Shown piece by piece: positions 1 through 10,062 of a stretch of 44,219 nucleotides of DNA (its first letter is position 1; every line of letters begins with the position of its first letter). A program made the translations under genes and the position numbers. A model generated the notes under the pieces. It was not told the DNA's origin, did no database searches, and saw nothing but the letters and a program-made list of their open reading frames with translations. Source of the stretch: Scytalidium lignicola (lineage: Eukaryota; Ascomycota; Leotiomycetes); NCBI GenBank assembly GCA_002812745.2, contig NCSJ02000337.1, positions 1 to 44,219 of the forward strand. Direction: 5' to 3'.

Positions 1-1330
1 TCTAAAGAGTTTTTTTCCTTATTCAAACTCTCTTTTTCTAACAATCTTAACAAGATATCTATAATTCTTAAATTTTGTATAACTCTAACTTTAACTGATA
101 TACTTGACTTATTATCCTTCTTATAAGTATTTATTATATGTTTAAACATTTTACACTTAAAATATAACTTGTTTTTTCTTCTCTTGTCAAGTTCTTCAAA
201 GGAGATTCTAAAGGAATTTCCCTTTTTACTTTTTCCTTTAAAGTATTTCTTTTCCTTTCCTTTAAAGGTCTTTTTTTTTCTTTATAACATCTAACTTTAT
301 AAAGTCTTCTTGATCTTTTTTACTATTAGTCTTTCTTTTATTAAAGTAAGATTTACCCTTTTTATCTAAAATCATCTTATATTGTTCATTTCTGATCTTA
401 ATAAACAAGTTAATCAAAGTATCAAGTATAGTAATCATAAGTCATCAGTATAATTCCTCTTTAATAAAGTCTTTAAGTTTAGTCTTATACTGATGTATAT
501 ATACTTTCTTTCCTTAATTAACTATTATTACATATTAACAATAAAGTATTATATATTCATTAAGGCTTTTAGTTTATTTAAGGTAAGCTAAATATCTTTT
601 AGTATTTCTTTTCTTATTAACATCTTTATACAAGTATTTGAGTTTTCTTATGTAATTGACTTAACTCATAATAATGTTAATTATTCTTTAGTTTGTTGTT
701 TCTCTGTTTATTATGAATTATTCATCCTTAAAGAGTTAAAACTAAGTTTTAACTATTTTTCTTAAGTATATTAAGGCTTATAATACTTTATACATGTCTT
801 AAAGCAATAAGTAATCGTTTAATACTAAATAAGTTCTTGTTTAAACAAGATATACCTTTAACTTCTTTTTATCCTTATAGAACAGATTTAGTCTAGTGAT
901 TTTAACTTCTTTAAAGGTTGTTATTAAGATTTGTTTAATATTGTCCTTTAGTTTAAAGTCTAGATTAAGGTCTAGACTTAGAGCTTTTAATACTAGAGTT
1001 AGGTTTAAGTTAAATTTGAGTAATAGAGGTGTTAACTTCTTTCTTACAATTCTTGACAATTCCTTAATAGTTAATCTTTTTGTTGATTTAATAAGTTACT
1101 TTAATAATATAACAACTTCCTCTAACTTTCCCTCTTAGATGTTAGTTTCTTTGATAATCTAATTCTTATCTTAGTCTTCTTTAGAATTATCTTCTAAACT
1201 TTCCTCAGATTCTTCTTCAAATCCCTCTTTAAATTCTTCTTCAAAGCTTTCTTTAGAATCTTCTTTAAGTTGTTATTTGTTGTTGTTATTTACTAGTATA
1301 TTTATTTCTAAATCCTAATTCATCAAGATA
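1..1330 (-). pseudogene. Ty3/gypsy-type gag remnant, minus strand, cut by window edge
   Basis: Read on the minus strand and ignoring stops, 1059 down to about 430 gives a retrotransposon Gag capsid-like protein: a stretch around FYKDKKKLKVYLV near 860, then KDVNKKRNTKRYLAYLK and TKSLNEY near 640-570, then an IHQYKTKLKDFIKEEL-like stretch near 450. An acidic Glu/Ser-rich N-terminal part is encoded at about 1150-1290. Many stops (TAA from CAA, TGA from CGA) interrupt it. The reading continues toward position 1, so pol would lie left of the window. The orientation is opposite to the pol remnants at 3800-7260, so this is a separate element copy. The capsid-like pattern is recognised by eye. Confidence 0.55.
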
Positions 1331-2446
1331 GATAATGTTCAAAATGTTATAAAACTATGTTATCTAGGTTACTGGATAACAAAGGTAAGGTAGATGTTCA
1401 AGGATAATGAAAACATATAATACTTAAGCAGGTAACTAAGTCAAAGGTAGAATTTAATAATGTATTTAAGTTGAATATAAGAAGTCTACTCTTATATTCT
1501 TATAGTATACTTATATAAATAATAAGATCTTATTAAACCTCTTAGACTTTCTAAATCTTATAAGTTTATAAACCTCTTAAACTTCTTAAGTCCTTTAAGT
1601 CTAATCATATTATGTAATTGTTAAGTTCTTTATATACATTTTGCTGTATATTAAGCCTTAGGCTTATATTAATCAGCTTATTAGGTTAAACTTATAACAA
1701 CTTAAATATTTAAGCATAAGATAAATAATAATGTCTTAAGTAAAGAGAATCTACAAATAAGAAGTATTAGATAAATACTAAGATTTGTTATAAATTATTA
1801 AGTAAGAGTATAAGAGAAACTAAATAAGTTTCTAAATCTTAAAGTAAAAGTAATAATTTTAAGTATTAATAAGGTAAATGTTAAAGAAATCCAAGAGTTA
1901 ACTTTAAGAATTAAAAAAAATAAAGTAAAAGAAGAGTAATGAAGAAGTTGACTATAATTACTAGACTTAGTAAATAATGTAGAATAGACTACTGATAATG
2001 TAAAAGAGAGAATAACTAAAGAATTNAAAACTTAAAGCTTTTAATGAAAACATGTTATTTTTAAAAGTCAAGATAATCAGATAAAAGATTAAAGTATTAA
2101 TAGATTTTAAAGTTATAAGAAATTTTATAATATTAAATGTAATAATGAAATTAAATATAAATACTTAAGTTAAAGATTATAAGTATTTGATTAAACTTGT
2201 AAATAGTTCTCTTATAATAAGAAGTGTTAAAGTAGAAATTAAGTTAATAATCATAAAGGTTAAGGTTAGTTATTAAGAGAAAATAATATTTAATATAATT
2301 TACTTTAAGAACTTTGAGATAATCTTAAGGATATCTTGAATATAAGGAAGTAATCTAAGGATTAATTAACAAGAAGAGATTATAAAGTTTTTACAGAATT
2401 TACTACAAAAGGTATTAATGAAAGTAACAAAAGATAAAGAACCTTA
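1331..2446. other. AT-rich remnant without identifiable gene
   Basis: Highly degraded AT-rich DNA between the minus-strand gag remnant and the nested Tc1-like element. It may hold the LTR of the left element and the gag part of the plus-strand retroelement, but I could not find paired LTRs or a convincing Gag reading here. One single N lies at 2026. Confidence 0.4.
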
Positions 2447-2480
2447 CGAGCTAGGATCTAAAAGTCTGTGCGCACAAGCT
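2447..2480 (+). repeat. Left terminal inverted repeat of Tc1-like element
   Basis: This 34-bp repeat starts CGAGCTAGGATCTAAAAG and matches the reverse complement of 3687-3720 except at three transition sites. Confidence 0.9.
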
Positions 2481-2899
2481 CTTTCGCACCCCTAATTTTT
2501 GAACTACCTCCTGAGTAAACCACTCCTGTTATAACTCTTTTTACCTTCCTACCTCTTGATTTTAAGCATCAAAAAGGCTATGAAATCACAACAAAACACA
2601 AGGAGGTAATACACTAATTGCATTGGTTTGGAAAAGTCCCTGTTTGCATGTTAATGGTATGATATAAGCTTGGTGACATAACAATTAGGAAGATTTTAGG
2701 CTACTCTGCCCCTGAATAATGACGTCCTAATCGACAGGGCTACTCTTTCCTTTTATTGAATGCTAAAGTTGACGAGATCATCTTATATTGTGCAAAGTTG
2801 TAGAAGAATTGCATTATGCAGTATTCTAAGCTACGTAAGAAGCTTAGGCTCAAGTGCTCTATTAAGACACTTAAACGCCGGTTGAATACAAGGGGATAT

Positions 2900-3640
2900 T
2901 ATTATTATGTTGCATGTCAAAAGCCTTTTTTGACTTTTAAACAAGTTATAGCATGATTTCTCTGAGCAGTAACACACATATTCTGGACAATAGAGTGGTT
3001 AAGAGTACTCTGGTCAGACGAAGTTACTTTCTAAATTGGGGGTAAATCAGCAAAGGAGAAGGTTACATATAATTCTCACAAGAGATATTGCTTGAACTAT
3101 ATCCAGCATTAGTTTCACCGTGGTCATACAACGTCAATTAGTGCTTAAGGAGTAATTGAATATAGTTATAAAAGCCTTTTGATTTTTGTCCATGGAACAG
3201 GCAAAAGGACAGCCCTTAAACAAGTAGACTACTTGTCTCAAGTCTTAAAACTATACATCCAGCTGATTCTAGAAGCCTTTGTTGTTATTACTTGTCTTCT
3301 TCATCCTTGTGTAAAGCCTTTATTTATGGAGGATAGGAACCTAGCTCATGGCCACAAATCTTCCATTAATTGCTGTTAACACTTTCGTACAAAACATAGC
3401 ATTATATTAATGCCTTACCTTAAGAGCTCTCCTGACATGAACCTAATTAAGAAGTGTTGGAGGAAGATTAAACAAGCAATACACAGATGATTACACCAGC
3501 CGGCGACTATAATAAAGATGAAGGCTGTGGTTAAGGAGGAATAGGAGGCAATACCACAAGATTAGATAAATAAGTTGATTTTAAATCAGGAACATTAGGT
3601 TATTGTCTTAATGAAGTGCTATAGGTGGTCAACTCCTAAT
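2900..3640 (+). pseudogene. Tc1/mariner-type DDE transposase, decayed
   Basis: A single reading frame with several stops but no frameshift covers the DDE domain. The first catalytic Asp is in WSDEVTF (3011-3031; Asp 3017-3019). The second is in FMEDRNLAHGHKS (Asp 3332-3334). The third motif reads SPDMNLIKKCW, where Tc1-family enzymes have SPDMNPIEKCW, so the catalytic Glu is replaced by Lys at 3449-3451, a G-to-A change. The longest open part, 3179-3379, contains the second motif. The stops and the Glu-to-Lys change both fit RIP. The protein cannot be active. Confidence 0.82.
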
Positions 3641-3686
3641 TAGAAGCTGCTTTAATACCTAACTTTGATGCATTTGATGGTAGTGA

Positions 3687-3720
3687 AGCCTGTGTGCACA
3701 GACTTTTGGATCCTAGCTCG
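3687..3720 (-). repeat. Right terminal inverted repeat of Tc1-like element
   Basis: Partner of the repeat at 2447-2480. It ends GGATCCTAGCTCG, followed by TTA. Confidence 0.9.
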
Positions 3721-3799
3721 TTAAGTTATTTATATAATTAAATCTAGTTAGCTTAAGATCAAGGACATGGAAATTAATTTGATTTTAGATTAGTCAAGT

Positions 3800-5800
3800 T
3801 AAGACAAAGATCTTAAGTATATTCTTAAAGAATACAAAGAATAAATAAAGTTATTTAAAGAAAGACTAGAAGACTTAACATTGTTAAAATGTTAGTTATA
3901 AGATTATAAGATTAACTTTAAGAAAGGATTTCAATTATTATTTAAGTTAATATACTTAATTATAATAGTAAAAGACAAGGTAACAAAGGAATAGTTAAAC
4001 AGAATAATTAAGAAAGGATTATATTAAAAGTTAAACTCTTTAACAAGAGTATTATTATTGTTTGTAAAGAAACTAGATAACTTAAAGGATAAGCTTTATA
4101 AAGATTAATAAAAGTTTGAANAAAAGAANAATTAAAAACTAATATTTATTACTATTAATAAAGATTATTAAAGATAAGCTTAAAAGTATTAAGTTCTTTA
4201 TAAAATTAGATTTATAATTAATATTCAACCTTATAAGAATAAAAGAAGAAGATAAATGGAAAACTGTTATTAAAATTAAATATAAGTTGTATAAACTATT
4301 AGTTATACCATTTAGATTAACAAACGTACTTATTACAATGTAAAGGATTATAGATGGAGTTATTAGAGAATACTTGGAAAAGTTTGTAATAATTTATCTG
4401 GATAATATTCTAATATTTTCGAAAACGCTAAAAAAAATACAAAATTTATATGAAGTTTATTCTTAAAGTATTATAAAAAGCAGAGTTTTAATGTAAGTTA
4501 AGGAAATATGAGTTTTACAAGACAGAAGTGCAATTTTTAGGATATATTATAATGTATAATAAAGTTAGAACAACTAAGGAAAAAACTAAAGCTATCAGAA
4601 AATGGGCAACACTTAAAATAGTTAAAAAACTGTAAAGCTTTTTAGGATTTGTAAATTATTATTAAAAATTTATAAGAAACTATTTAAAAATAGTATTATT
4701 ATTGATTAAGTTAACTAAGAAGGATGTATTATACAAATAGAAGAAAGAATAACAAAAAGTGTTTAATGTAGTTAAAGAAGCTTTTAAAGAGAATTAAAGT
4801 TTAAAGATTTTCAACCTTAAAAGACTTGTTTAGATTAAAACAAATATATTAGATTATACTTTAAATATAATCTTAAGCTAGCAAGATAAGCAAAAAGGTT
4901 AAAAATTACTTGCTTTTTATTTAAAAAAGTTCAGTTTAACTAAGTAAAATTATTTTATTTATAATAAAGAATTATTAGTAATAGTAGATGTGCTAAAAAA
5001 AAATAGAAGATATATATAGTAAGAATAAGAGAACAAATAGAAATACTAACAGATTATATAAATTTGAAGTACTTTATAACATTCAAGGAGTTAAATGCTA
5101 AACAAGTTAAATGGGCAAAAACCTTGTTAAAATACAATTTTAGAATTTAACATGTTAATAAGACTAATAATAGATGAGCAAATGCTTTTAGTCGGAAACT
5201 AGAGTATATAAACAAAAGAGAGTTAAGCTTACAACAAGTAGTTTTAACAGATAGTAAAGGAGGAATTACTTATAATTAAAGACAATTGATGTTTATATTA
5301 ACAGTAGTAGATAAGGATTAGATTAATAAAATTTAAAATGAATTATTTAAGGAAAATCCAAAAAAGGCTAATTATAAGTTAAAAGAAAATTAATAAGAAT
5401 AAATTAACAGATTATAGTATAAAGATAAGAAGTTATATATTTTTAAGAAATTGTTAAAAANGATTCTTGAAAGAATAATATACCTTGTTACAAAATAGTC
5501 ATTTTAAAGTTGAACAAACTTATTATAAAATCTAGAAAGATTATTACTTATATTGAATAAGGTAAACTATAAAAGAAGTTATCAAAAAGTATAATATTTG
5601 CAATAAAACAAAGAACTTAAAGTATAAACTTTATAAAATACTTTAACTTATTAAAATACTAACTTGATTATAATAGACTATTATATAGGACTTTATCATT
5701 AAATTATTAAAGTTTAAAAACTTAGTAACAAAAAAANGACTATAATAATATTTTAATAATAATGGACATATTTATAAAATATATAATTTTCATATTATAA
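3800..5800 (+). pseudogene. Ty3/gypsy pol remnant (RT, RNase H, start of integrase)
   Basis: Reading the plus strand through stops gives, in order, the RT N-terminal region (ILKEYKE.IKLFKERLEDL near 3810), RT palm (KLDLXLIINIQPYKNKRRR-like near 4200, then KLYKLLVIPFRLTNVLIT near 4285), the catalytic box and RNase H (NYFIYNKELLVIVDVLKK near 4950). An H2C2 integrase finger then follows (HFKVEQTYYKI...YNICNKTKNLKYKLYK near 5500-5640) and the start of the integrase core (DFIIKLLKFKNLVTK near 5690). The RT catalytic box at 4395-4406 reads YLDN rather than YLDD, a G-to-A change that removes a catalytic Asp. The integrase reading is lost at about 5800. Confidence 0.8.
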
Positions 5801-6055
5801 ACAAGTATATATAATAAAATTATAATTTAAATTAAATATAAAATTCTTAACTAAAGTTTAAAAAGTATATTCTTATATAAACATTTAATATCTTATTTAT
5901 ATAAACTAATATAAACTTATATAATTATATGTTTTTATATACTTTTACATGTTAAAACTTTGTTATATAACTTAATATCTGTTAATTATTAATGTTTTAT
6001 AAGTTATTACTTTAAAGAATAAGAGTTAAAGGTTTAAAGTTTTAAAACAGTTAGT
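5801..6055. other. Junction between two retroelement remnants
   Basis: Almost pure A/T sequence. The integrase of the first element stops being readable here, and about 260 bp later another integrase zinc finger and core begin. No feature could be read within it. Confidence 0.5.
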
Positions 6056-6059
6056 TAAT

Positions 6060-7260
6060 TATTATTATTAGAATAGTTTGTAAAAAGATATTAAAAAGTA
6101 TATCTTTACTTATGTTATTTGCTAGAGAATCAAGTTAAGACATTATCTACTTTATAATAAGTTAATACCTTTGTTAATATTAATTAGACCTTTTAAAGAA
6201 ATCTTAATGGATTTTATTATTAAATTATTATTTTTTACTTTTTTTTAAGGATAAAGAATATAATATTATTTTAGTAATAGTTTACAAGTTTATTAAGTAC
6301 TTAATTTATATTCTTATTATTAAGTATATTAATGTTGATGAAGTTGTTGAGTTATTATTATATTATATCATTTGACTATTTAGTCTATTTAAAGATGTAG
6401 TATTTGATCAAGATACTTAATTCAAGAGTAAGTTCTAAGTGTTCTTTTATTATTATTTAGCAGTGAAGAGGTAGATGAGTATTGTATAACATTTTTAGAC
6501 TAACAGTTAAACTGAATGTTAAAACTAGAACTTAGAATATTACTTATAAGTTTATTACTCTTTTCCTTAAGATGATTAAGCAATTAAGTTATACTTAATA
6601 AAGTATATTTATAATACCTTATAACATTCTATTATATAAATGTTCTTTGTAAAAGCTCTTATAGGATACAAATTATAAGGACTAGTAAAGCTAAGGCTAG
6701 TTAGTAAAGAGTTTCCTTTTAAGGTATTAATAATAATTAAGAGAGTTAAAGAGTTGTAAAAGAGTTATAACAAGATTATAAGTCTACTTTAATATACTTA
6801 GAAACTTTATAAGAAATAGTATAACTAATGTTAAGTATTGAAGTCTTTTAACTTTAAAGATTAAGTATTAATCTTTATTGTTTATATTAAGTAATAATAA
6901 CCTTGTTATAAGTTTGTTAATAAATACTTAAGGCCTTGGAAAATAATGAAGGTAGTAGGAGATTATAGCCTTGCTTATGAGTTAGATATGTTAAAGCAAA
7001 TTTGTATTTACTTTGTTTTCTTTATTTTTACCCTTAAGTTGTACAAGAAGTAAAAGAGCAATAATCTAGAACTAAAGGAAGTAAGTATTATTAACTTAGA
7101 CAATGAATATAAAGTAGAAGTAATCTTAGACTATGGATAGTAAAGAAGAATTTTCAAATATCTTATTAGTTAGAAGGGATATACTAGTAAAGAAGATTCT
7201 TAAGAGTTATAAGAAAATATTAATGATGATGAAATACTAGAAGAGTATAATAAGAAATAT
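6060..7260 (+). pseudogene. Second Ty3/gypsy integrase with C-terminal chromodomain, decayed
   Basis: The plus-strand reading gives a complete Ty3-type integrase core. It begins with IRPFKEILMDFIIKL (first Asp at 6210-6212), followed by EYNIILVIVYKFIKYLIYI (about 6260-6310) and LFKDVVFDQDT.FKSKF (second Asp at 6406-6408). A C-terminal domain follows (RLVSKEFPFKVLIIIKRVKEL near 6690). It ends with a chromodomain at about 7100-7215 (NEYKVEVILDYG...RIFKYLISXKGYTSKEDS). A chromodomain marks chromovirus-type Ty3 elements. Stops and one or two frame changes are present. Because the upstream pol remnant already has its own integrase start, this belongs to another copy. Confidence 0.78.
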
Positions 7261-8460
7261 AACTTAAATCTAAATAATCTTAAAGTTAAGAGAAAGTAAA
7301 GAAGACTTAGAAAGTTAATAATTATTTTGTAATAAGGATAATTAATTTATTTTAGGTAATTTTTTATAAAGTATAATATAGAATATAATTATAAAAAANG
7401 GAAATATTATAAGATAATGGTCTGAATTTATTTAAAATACATTTAGCCAAGAACTTAATACTAACTTAGCAAGAGATAAACTAGAACAAGAACAAAAGAC
7501 TAGTTTTAGCCTTATAAGGTAAGCAAAGAGAGAAACTAAACACTTATACTCTAACCTTGTAAGGGGTAAGCAAGAGAAGAGTAAGAGTTATACTTTGTTA
7601 TTATCATTACTTTTATTATTAGAGGGCTCTTTTGTTTTAAGGTGTTATTCTTTAGTTAATACTTGCTTAATAATAATTATACAAGTAACTTATTACTTTA
7701 TTATAATTTGTATAAAGACTTTTTNACTTCTTTAAAGAGACATGTTATATTCTTAAACATCTTCTTTAATAAATAACTTAATGATTTTAATGTTAGGATA
7801 CTTTTCTTTTTNCTGCTTAACTAACTTTTCTTGCTTAAGTTCTTAAAGACATAAAGAAGGTATACTTTTAAAGTTCTTAATAAATTGAAGGCTTTTTGAA
7901 ATGATTACTTGTATTACCTTAACATTATCTTAACACCAGGTTAATAAGAGCTTAGCACTAGTAATAATTATTATATTAAAACTTATGTTAAGAATACTAT
8001 TATATATAACAATAGTAGTATAAAGTACTTTACTTTATACTTTTAATAAACTAGTTGGTTAGTAAGAGGTTAACAAGTAATTAGCCATCAGTTTGCAAGA
8101 GTAAACAAAGAAGGAGTAATATACTTATTAGAAGACAAGCTTTATTATTTTACTTGTAGTATAAACATTTTGAAGATTAGCTTATAGAATATTAACTAAG
8201 TAATTGTATAATAATAACAAAGTAATTATATAGTAATAGTTATAACTTATTAGTATTATTTGCATATTATTATAAAATATTAACTTTTCACTTAAACAAG
8301 TTATAAAGATATCATTGATATAATACTTCTTTATTAGTAAGAACAAGGGGTTTAGTATTTGTTAGTACTATTGCAAGAGCTTAACAGGAGGTTAACAAGT
8401 GTTATAACTAGAGTTAAGCAAGAGTATAAGAAGAAAGAAGAGATATCCTAGAGTTAAGTA
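7261..8460. other. AT-rich remnant downstream of integrase
   Basis: Degraded AT-rich DNA with single Ns at 7399, 7725 and 7812. It may contain a decayed LTR or a further element, but no paired repeat, motif or readable protein was found. Confidence 0.4.
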
Positions 8461-8770
8461 AAAGGTATAAAGCAAGTTGAATTGGAGAATTAAGAAAGAG
8501 TATAGTAAAAANGCAAGTTGTAGTTTAATAAGAGATAATTCTATTATGTGATTCTTAGAGAAAAGAAAGGATAATTGAACAAAGGTGAAGGTAGGAAAAC
8601 AAGTTGAATTAGAAGATTAAGGAAGAGTATAGTAAAGAGTAAGTTATAACTTAGTAAAAGACAATTTTACTTTAAGGATCTTGATAAACAAAGGTAAAAG
8701 AAAANGGAAGTATAATAAAAGGAAGGATAATAAGAAAGTTATAACCTAGTAAGAGTAGTATTAGTAAAAA
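8461..8770. repeat. Degenerate tandem repeat, about 120-bp period
   Basis: Two imperfect units begin AAAGGTATAAAGCAAGTTGA (8461) and AAAGGTGAAGGTAGGAAAAC (8581). They share a core reading CAAGTTGAATT, AGAATTAAGAAAGAGTATAG or its variant, then a TAATAAGAGATAATTCTA-like stretch. A third, weaker unit starts near 8693 (AAAGGTAAAAGAAAA) and contains AAAGTTATAACCTAGTAAGAG. Differences between units are mostly transitions, so the array was probably a cleaner minisatellite or LTR sub-repeat before RIP. Confidence 0.6.
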
Positions 8771-9922
8771 GCTATAAGAACATAGTAGATTTCTTCAAAA
8801 ANGAAAAGTAGTATTAATAATTGTTAATTAATGCTTAGAAAAAGAAGTAAAATTGAAGGAGAGAATACTTACTTAAATGGATATATACAATAACTTAAAG
8901 CTTGGAGAATATTGTTATTAAAGCTTTTCTTAATAAATATATTTAGCATAATGAAGTTATATTAAAAGAATAAAAGTAATAGTATTCTTGTTATAAGGCT
9001 TGATGATTGTTCATGACTACTTAACTATAAGTAAGTTACAGTCTAGAAAAGAAGTTTATAATAAAAGTAAAATGTTTAATTGTTAGCCTTACTATAACTT
9101 GTAATGTTAAATTAAAAGAATAAAAAAAAATCTTTAAAGCTTAGTAAAAGGTTTGTTAAAACTTTATTATAAGGTTAATATTAAGAGATGTTTTGTGTTT
9201 GTTAAAATGATAAATATATTAAGGTGTTAAGGCTAAGAGTATTAAGTTTAATACTCTTTGTTTAGAGTTTAATTATAGAATAGAAGAGTATTATGTTTTG
9301 TTATTATATCTTAACAAGTAATATGATTGTAACTCTTAAGAATAAGAGCTTGGAAAGGAAGAGATATTATCAAGGCCTTAGTATATTAATCACATGAAAG
9401 GAGGAAAAGGATAATAGTCTAAGTCTTAACTACTCCTTAACTACTGACTTCTGTTTATAAAGAGAGAGGTTTTCTCTTCTCTTTAACAAAAGTCAGAGAT
9501 TAATCTTGTAATTTTAAAAGAGTACTGAGTTTTAAAGTAAATTTACACTTAACCAACTGTTATCTCACTGCTAGTCTCCTATTATGTTTCAGCTTTCTAG
9601 TCTCTCTTCACTCTATGTACAGATACCCCTGACACTTATATATTAACAAGTTAAACATTTTTTACTTTTAAAATTATTTAAAAAGAAATCTTTAAAAGAG
9701 TATTAAGATTTTATATATAATTATAAGTTATACTATATAAAGTCAAAGTTATAATATACTATTATATTGTATAAAGTTAAAACTATATAATAAAACTATA
9801 CTTTATAATCATATTATACAATTAAAACTGTAAAGTTATACTATATAATTAATATAATTATAAACTTATACTATACAATTATATAATAGTATAGTTAATT
9901 TAATATAATTTAATTAAAACTA
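8771..9922. other. AT-rich remnant, possible LTR near 9440-9636
   Basis: No gene. The stretch 9400-9640 is visibly less degraded than its flanks. It has a TATA-like TTTATAAAGAGAGAGG near 9457, CT-rich sequence and an end ATACCCCTGACA (to 9636) like the terminus of an LTR (TG..CA). No second copy was found in the window, so a solo LTR is only a suggestion. From 9640 to 9922 the sequence is nearly pure A/T with repeated ATTATA, ACTATA and AGTTATA words. Confidence 0.3.
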
Positions 9923-10062
9923 ATCGTCGGCTCGCTTAATCAGCCTTCATTTCTAGTCGTCCCCTCCTAGTCGGAGGATGCGAGTGAAACCACAAAGCAA
10001 GTAAAACTTTTTACGTTTTTGTATGCGTTTCCCATAGAAAAAATTAATCAATTTCACCAATC
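9923..10062 (+). repeat. Left 140-bp TIR of first pogo-like element
   Basis: Starts ATCGTCGGCTCGCTTAATCA and ends TTTCACCAATC. It pairs with 12145-12284 with three mismatches. Confidence 0.92.

Larger units (their letters stand above)
2447..3720 (+). mobile_element. Tc1-like DNA transposon, RIP-inactivated, nested in retroelement DNA
   Basis: A 1274-bp element is bounded by 34-bp terminal inverted repeats (2447-2480 and 3687-3720) that differ at three positions, all transitions. TTA flanks both ends (2444-2446 and 3721-3723), so the target duplication is TA or TTA. It sits inside the AT-rich retroelement block, just upstream of the plus-strand pol remnant, and is clearly less AT-rich than its surroundings. 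That suggests a later insertion. It carries one decayed transposase gene on the plus strand. Confidence 0.88.
1..9922. repeat. AT-rich, RIP-type transposon graveyard
   Basis: About 9.9 kb of extremely AT-rich DNA dominated by TA-rich words, with few C/G bases and CA dinucleotides rare by eye. No open reading frame of normal size survives. Protein traces of retroelements can still be read in frame once stop codons are ignored, and the changes seen are C-to-T or G-to-A. That pattern is what RIP in Pezizomycotina leaves behind. Composition recovers abruptly at 9923, where a younger DNA transposon begins. The RIP index was judged by eye, not calculated. Confidence 0.85.

Noticed and set aside
896..1138. 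80-codon plus-strand ORF in the AT block
   Set aside because: It overlaps the minus-strand gag reading and has low-complexity Leu/Asn/Phe-rich content expected from AT-rich DNA.
7440..7640. LTR of the chromodomain element
   Set aside because: Position is right, but no matching second copy and no TG..CA ends could be identified.
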